From Bacteroidia bacterium (lineage in GTDB: Bacteria; Bacteroidota; Bacteroidia; Bacteroidales; UBA932), in the NCBI GenBank assembly GCA_030537315.1, contig JAUNNZ010000016.1, positions 1-46,215 of the forward strand: a stretch of DNA of 46,215 nucleotides. The letters run 5' to 3'. The translations under genes were made by a program, and so were the position numbers. Shown piece after piece: positions 44,032 through 46,215 of the stretch. The first letter of the stretch is position 1. Every line of letters starts with the position of its first letter. Under the pieces are notes generated by a model that saw only the letters and a program-made list of their open reading frames with translations, ran no database searches and was not told where the DNA came from.

Positions 44032-44169
44032 TTACCAAGTGGTCTCATCACCGCCCCACGGTCCGTTGCCAGGGGTGAGGTTTGGAGATACACACAAAAC
44101 GCCCTGGATTTCTATGATAACTGTCTTGAAATCAGGCGCTACGTAATTTATTTTTTCTGTTTTAATCAT
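44032..44169 (-). CDS. 45-residue peptide upstream of the fimbrillin-like gene
   Basis: A 45-codon frame starting MIKTEKINYVAPDF and ending GPWGGDETTW, on the same strand as the fimbrillin-like gene and 25 nt before its ATG. The Y-x-x-P-x-F, then E-x-x-x-x-LC-x-S arrangement resembles the short peptides I recall next to fimbrillin genes in Bacteroidales. The C-terminal half is Gly/Pro-rich and acidic. No signal peptide. A weak candidate -7 (minus-strand TATATTTT, 44211-44218) lies upstream. Function unknown; it could be a small secreted or regulatory peptide. Confidence 0.6.
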   Translation of the reverse strand: MIKTEKINYVAPDFKTVIIEIQGVLCVSPNLTPGNGPWGGDETTW

Positions 44170-44249
44170 TTGCTTGGATTTTGGGTCCGCGAAGATAATA
44201 AAAAATTTTAAAAATATAGTGGCAAATTATTCGTATATTGTGGTGGGAT

Positions 44250-44837
44250 ATGCTTTTCTATAAGACAGTACCGGTCACGGCGGAGGATGTGGACCGCGGA
44301 CTTGATGCGCTGCTCCAGCAATTGCCGGAGTGGCGTTTGAGGTATGCGATGAAATACATACGTCCGGTTGACAGGTTTCTTTGCGCGAAGTCGTACATGA
44401 TGCTGTGTGAACTTTTGTCTGAGCATTATGGAATGGAGGCTCAGCCGGAATTCTCCTGCGGGGAGAACGGCAAGCCGTACATTGATGCGTCTCCGCAGGT
44501 GCATTTCAATATTTCGCATTGCGCCGCAGGGATAATATGCGCGGTGGGGGACGAAGAGTTGGGGGTGGACATCGAGATGGCGCAGTTTGATGAAGGACTG
44601 GCGAAGTCGGTGCTGTCCCCGGATGAATATCAGGATGTCATTTCCGCGCAGCGGCCGGATGTGCGTTTTGCAGAGTATTGGACCATGAAGGAAAGCCTGC
44701 TGAAACTGTACGGGAAGGGCCTTCCCGATGATATGAGGTATATCCTTTCTTTGGAGGATAATGTTTCATTCAAATTGGATTCGGACGAGGCGGCCGGCGT
44801 CGTTTCGTGCATAGCAGTCAAGGGAGGTTTCAGGTAA
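44250..44837 (+). CDS. 4'-phosphopantetheinyl transferase (Sfp-type)
   Basis: 195 aa from the ATG at 44250; a TTG four codons upstream is less likely. It transfers phosphopantetheine from CoA to acyl- or peptidyl-carrier proteins. Motifs: GENGKPYI, HFNISHC (residues 85-91), GVDIE (105-109, Mg2+ ligands D107 and E109) and WTMKESLLKLYGKG (144-157, E148). Sfp-type enzymes often serve secondary-metabolite or lipid pathways; no carrier protein lies nearby. One nucleotide separates it from the peptidase gene. Confidence 0.92.
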   Translation: MLFYKTVPVTAEDVDRGLDALLQQLPEWRLRYAMKYIRPVDRFLCAKSYMMLCELLSEHYGMEAQPEFSCGENGKPYIDASPQVHFNISHCAAGIICAVGDEELGVDIEMAQFDEGLAKSVLSPDEYQDVISAQRPDVRFAEYWTMKESLLKLYGKGLPDDMRYILSLEDNVSFKLDSDEAAGVVSCIAVKGGFR

Positions 44838-44838
44838 A

Positions 44839-45297
44839 ATGATTTCCGTAGAGAATTATAACTCGATAGAAGAGGTTCTGGCCGAAAAGGGCTGGTTCGT
44901 GAGCACCATATCAGGTGTAAGTATGTATCCCATGCTCCGCAACCGGAAGGACCAGATTCTGGTCAAGCCCGTCGAGGGCCGTTTGAAGCCCTACGACGTG
45001 GCATTGTACCACGTTGGCGGGAGCAATGTCGCCCACAGGGTCCTTGAGGACTGCGGTGACCATTACGTCATAAGGGGAGACAACTGCATGAGCAAGGAAA
45101 TCGTTCCCTGCGCCGATGTCGTCGGCGTGGTGACGGGCTTCTGGCGGCGCGGCCGTTTCATTGAAGTGACCGACCGGCGGTATCTGCGTTACGCCCGTTT
45201 CTGGGTGGCTGTAAATCCTCTCGTCAGGCTGGCCCACTATCCGCGTATCATCGCATCTAAGATCTATCACGGATTGTCTGGCAAAAACTCCGTCTAG
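44839..45297 (+). CDS. Small S24/S26-type peptidase (signal peptidase-like)
   Basis: 152 aa. The nucleophile motif SGVSMYPML places Ser28. The expected general base Lys of bacterial type-I signal peptidases is not evident; instead His66 (VAHRV) and Asp81 (RGDNC) give the Ser-His-Asp arrangement of ER-type/SipW enzymes. There is no N-terminal membrane anchor; a hydrophobic stretch near 118-140 could attach it to the membrane. Coupled to the phosphopantetheinyl transferase. Its stop codon overlaps that of the convergent fimbrillin gene (shared CTAG). Substrate unknown. Confidence 0.8.
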   Translation: MISVENYNSIEEVLAEKGWFVSTISGVSMYPMLRNRKDQILVKPVEGRLKPYDVALYHVGGSNVAHRVLEDCGDHYVIRGDNCMSKEIVPCADVVGVVTGFWRRGRFIEVTDRRYLRYARFWVAVNPLVRLAHYPRIIASKIYHGLSGKNSV

Positions 45298-46154
45298 CTG
45301 TCGCTGTTTTTTATGTTGAGCGAGATGGTGGATTTGGTGTTCTGGCGGATGACGGCTCCCTTTTCGCCAATGAGCGTTGTGCTAAGGCTCTTGCCGTTGA
45401 ACGTACAGGTAACCGTGAAATCACGGGGCTGTTTTGCATCCGTGCCGGTACTTACGGGCACCAGCAGGCAGGGGACTACAATCCTGCCGTCGGAAATGGA
45501 GTACTCTTTATACGTCTCTAAATCGTTCACTTCTCCGGAAGAGAGTATCCCGTTGGTGGCATTAAGGGTTCTCCAGGAAGCAAAACCATCGCTGGTGCTT
45601 TCAATCTTGAGGTATGTCAATCTGGCGGATTCCTGGTCGAAACCAGATATGTTGAAAATAATCTCAACCAGCGCCAGAGCGTGATGGAATGTAAGGTCGA
45701 TATTGGGTTTGGCCGCGTTTATATCGCCAACGGGCGTCGCCCACATAAAGTCTGTCCCGTCAAATGAAGAGGTGACTTTGATCTCATCGATTTTGGTGAC
45801 GCTGGCATTGTATGGATAGTAGGCATAGACGGTCGCCGTCTTGTCGTCAAGTTTGATTTCTTTGTCCGTCACCCACTCGGAGCCGCCAGCCACGCGGGTG
45901 TATTTCACGTTGTCGTATGAGCCGGTATAGCCTTCGCCTGTGAGGAACAGGCCTATGCTGACTTCCTCGTCAGCAGGGAAGGTCGTGCCGTTGATCACGG
46001 ACTTGACCGGTTCGGATGTCGATACGGAGTTGATTTTGAGGTAAGCGACATCAGTCTGATTGTAGGGAATGAATCCATCCTCCTGCTTTGAGCAGGAAAG
46101 CACCGCCATCACTGCTGGCAGGGCGAGAATAATTGTTTTGAAATAATGTCCCAT
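45294..46154 (-). CDS. Fimbrillin-family lipoprotein
   Basis: 286 aa from the ATG at 46154, which begins MGHYFKTIILALPAVMAVLSC with lipid Cys. Fimbrillin features: VKSVINGTTFPADEEVSIGLFL, TATVYAYYPYNA, DLTFHHALALVEIIFNI and a late STISLNIKNSDS strand. Such proteins are exported lipidated, processed by gingipain-like or other proteases, and polymerise into type-V-like pili or remain as anchors. It is the last feature before the window edge, and its upstream partner genes may lie outside. Confidence 0.85.
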   Translation of the reverse strand: MGHYFKTIILALPAVMAVLSCSKQEDGFIPYNQTDVAYLKINSVSTSEPVKSVINGTTFPADEEVSIGLFLTGEGYTGSYDNVKYTRVAGGSEWVTDKEIKLDDKTATVYAYYPYNASVTKIDEIKVTSSFDGTDFMWATPVGDINAAKPNIDLTFHHALALVEIIFNISGFDQESARLTYLKIESTSDGFASWRTLNATNGILSSGEVNDLETYKEYSISDGRIVVPCLLVPVSTGTDAKQPRDFTVTCTFNGKSLSTTLIGEKGAVIRQNTKSTISLNIKNSDS

Positions 46155-46215
46155 ATATCGTCTCCCCGATTCAAGTGAACAGTGCAACAGAGGTGTAAGA
46201 TTGTGAGGCCGCGGC

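Noticed and set aside
44170-44249. Promoters in the AT-rich gap between the 45-aa peptide and the phosphopantetheinyl transferase.
   Set aside because: Several imperfect -7 candidates exist on both strands (e.g. TATATTTT, TATATTGT), none with a -33 element, so no specific call is made.
46171-46215. Possible end of another minus-strand gene (frame ending SYTSVALFT then TGA at 46171-46173).
   Set aside because: Only 14 codons are visible at the window edge; cannot be separated from chance.

Overview
The window looks like a chromosomal segment of a Bacteroidales bacterium (Bacteroidota). The evidence is the repeated TAnnTTTG-type -7 promoter elements, the many signal-peptidase-II lipoproteins, a hybrid two-component system with Reg_prop propellers, fimbrillin-like lipoproteins, GH43 and GH18 enzymes, and an arginine pathway built around an N-succinylornithine-type transcarbamylase. 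GC appears to be in the low-to-mid fifties by eye, with an AT-richer patch near 43.0-44.2 kb. A gut lineage near Rikenellaceae or the uncultured UBA932/Cryptobacteroides group is possible, but that is a guess. I see no rRNA, tRNA, CRISPR array, insertion sequence or phage.

Layout. Positions 58-8817 hold a TPR/beta-barrel outer-membrane protein and a tight run of gyrB, a 7TM-HD phosphohydrolase (PgpH-like), a trigger factor lacking its PPIase domain and a stand-alone receiver. Positions 8861-20482 form one arginine operon: a promoter with an ArgR box, then argR, a GNAT-argG fusion, argC, argD, argF', argB, argE, argH and carB, with gaps of 0-3 nt or overlaps throughout. It should convert glutamate to arginine through (probably succinylated) blocked intermediates. 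CarB supplies carbamoyl phosphate, but carA is absent here.

Positions 20486-27944 are two divergent units. On the minus strand are a lipoprotein with two esterase domains, a 61-residue lipoprotein and a radical SAM/SPASM enzyme, which fits a lipoprotein-modification system. On the plus strand is a hybrid sensor kinase that ends at its receiver, with no AraC domain. Their -7 elements lie back to back in an 18-bp inverted repeat. Positions 27992-41825 are mostly exported catabolic and stress genes: GH43, MATE pump, purine nucleoside phosphorylase/YfiH, AraC regulator divergent from a TonB_C lipoprotein, EamA transporter, rubrerythrin, two tail-to-tail amidohydrolase lipoproteins, a carboxylesterase lipoprotein and an unknown exported protein.

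Positions 41882-46154 hold a GH18 lipoprotein, a fimbrillin-like lipoprotein with an embedded RanBP2-like zinc finger preceded by a 45-residue peptide gene, a phosphopantetheinyl transferase coupled to a small S24/S26-type peptidase, and a second fimbrillin-like lipoprotein. No gene-free stretch exceeds 300 bases. Strongest leads: the radical SAM/lipoprotein/esterase unit with its output-less sensor, the GNAT-ArgG fusion as a candidate for the missing first arginine step, the zinc-finger fimbrillin, and the PPIase-less trigger factor.
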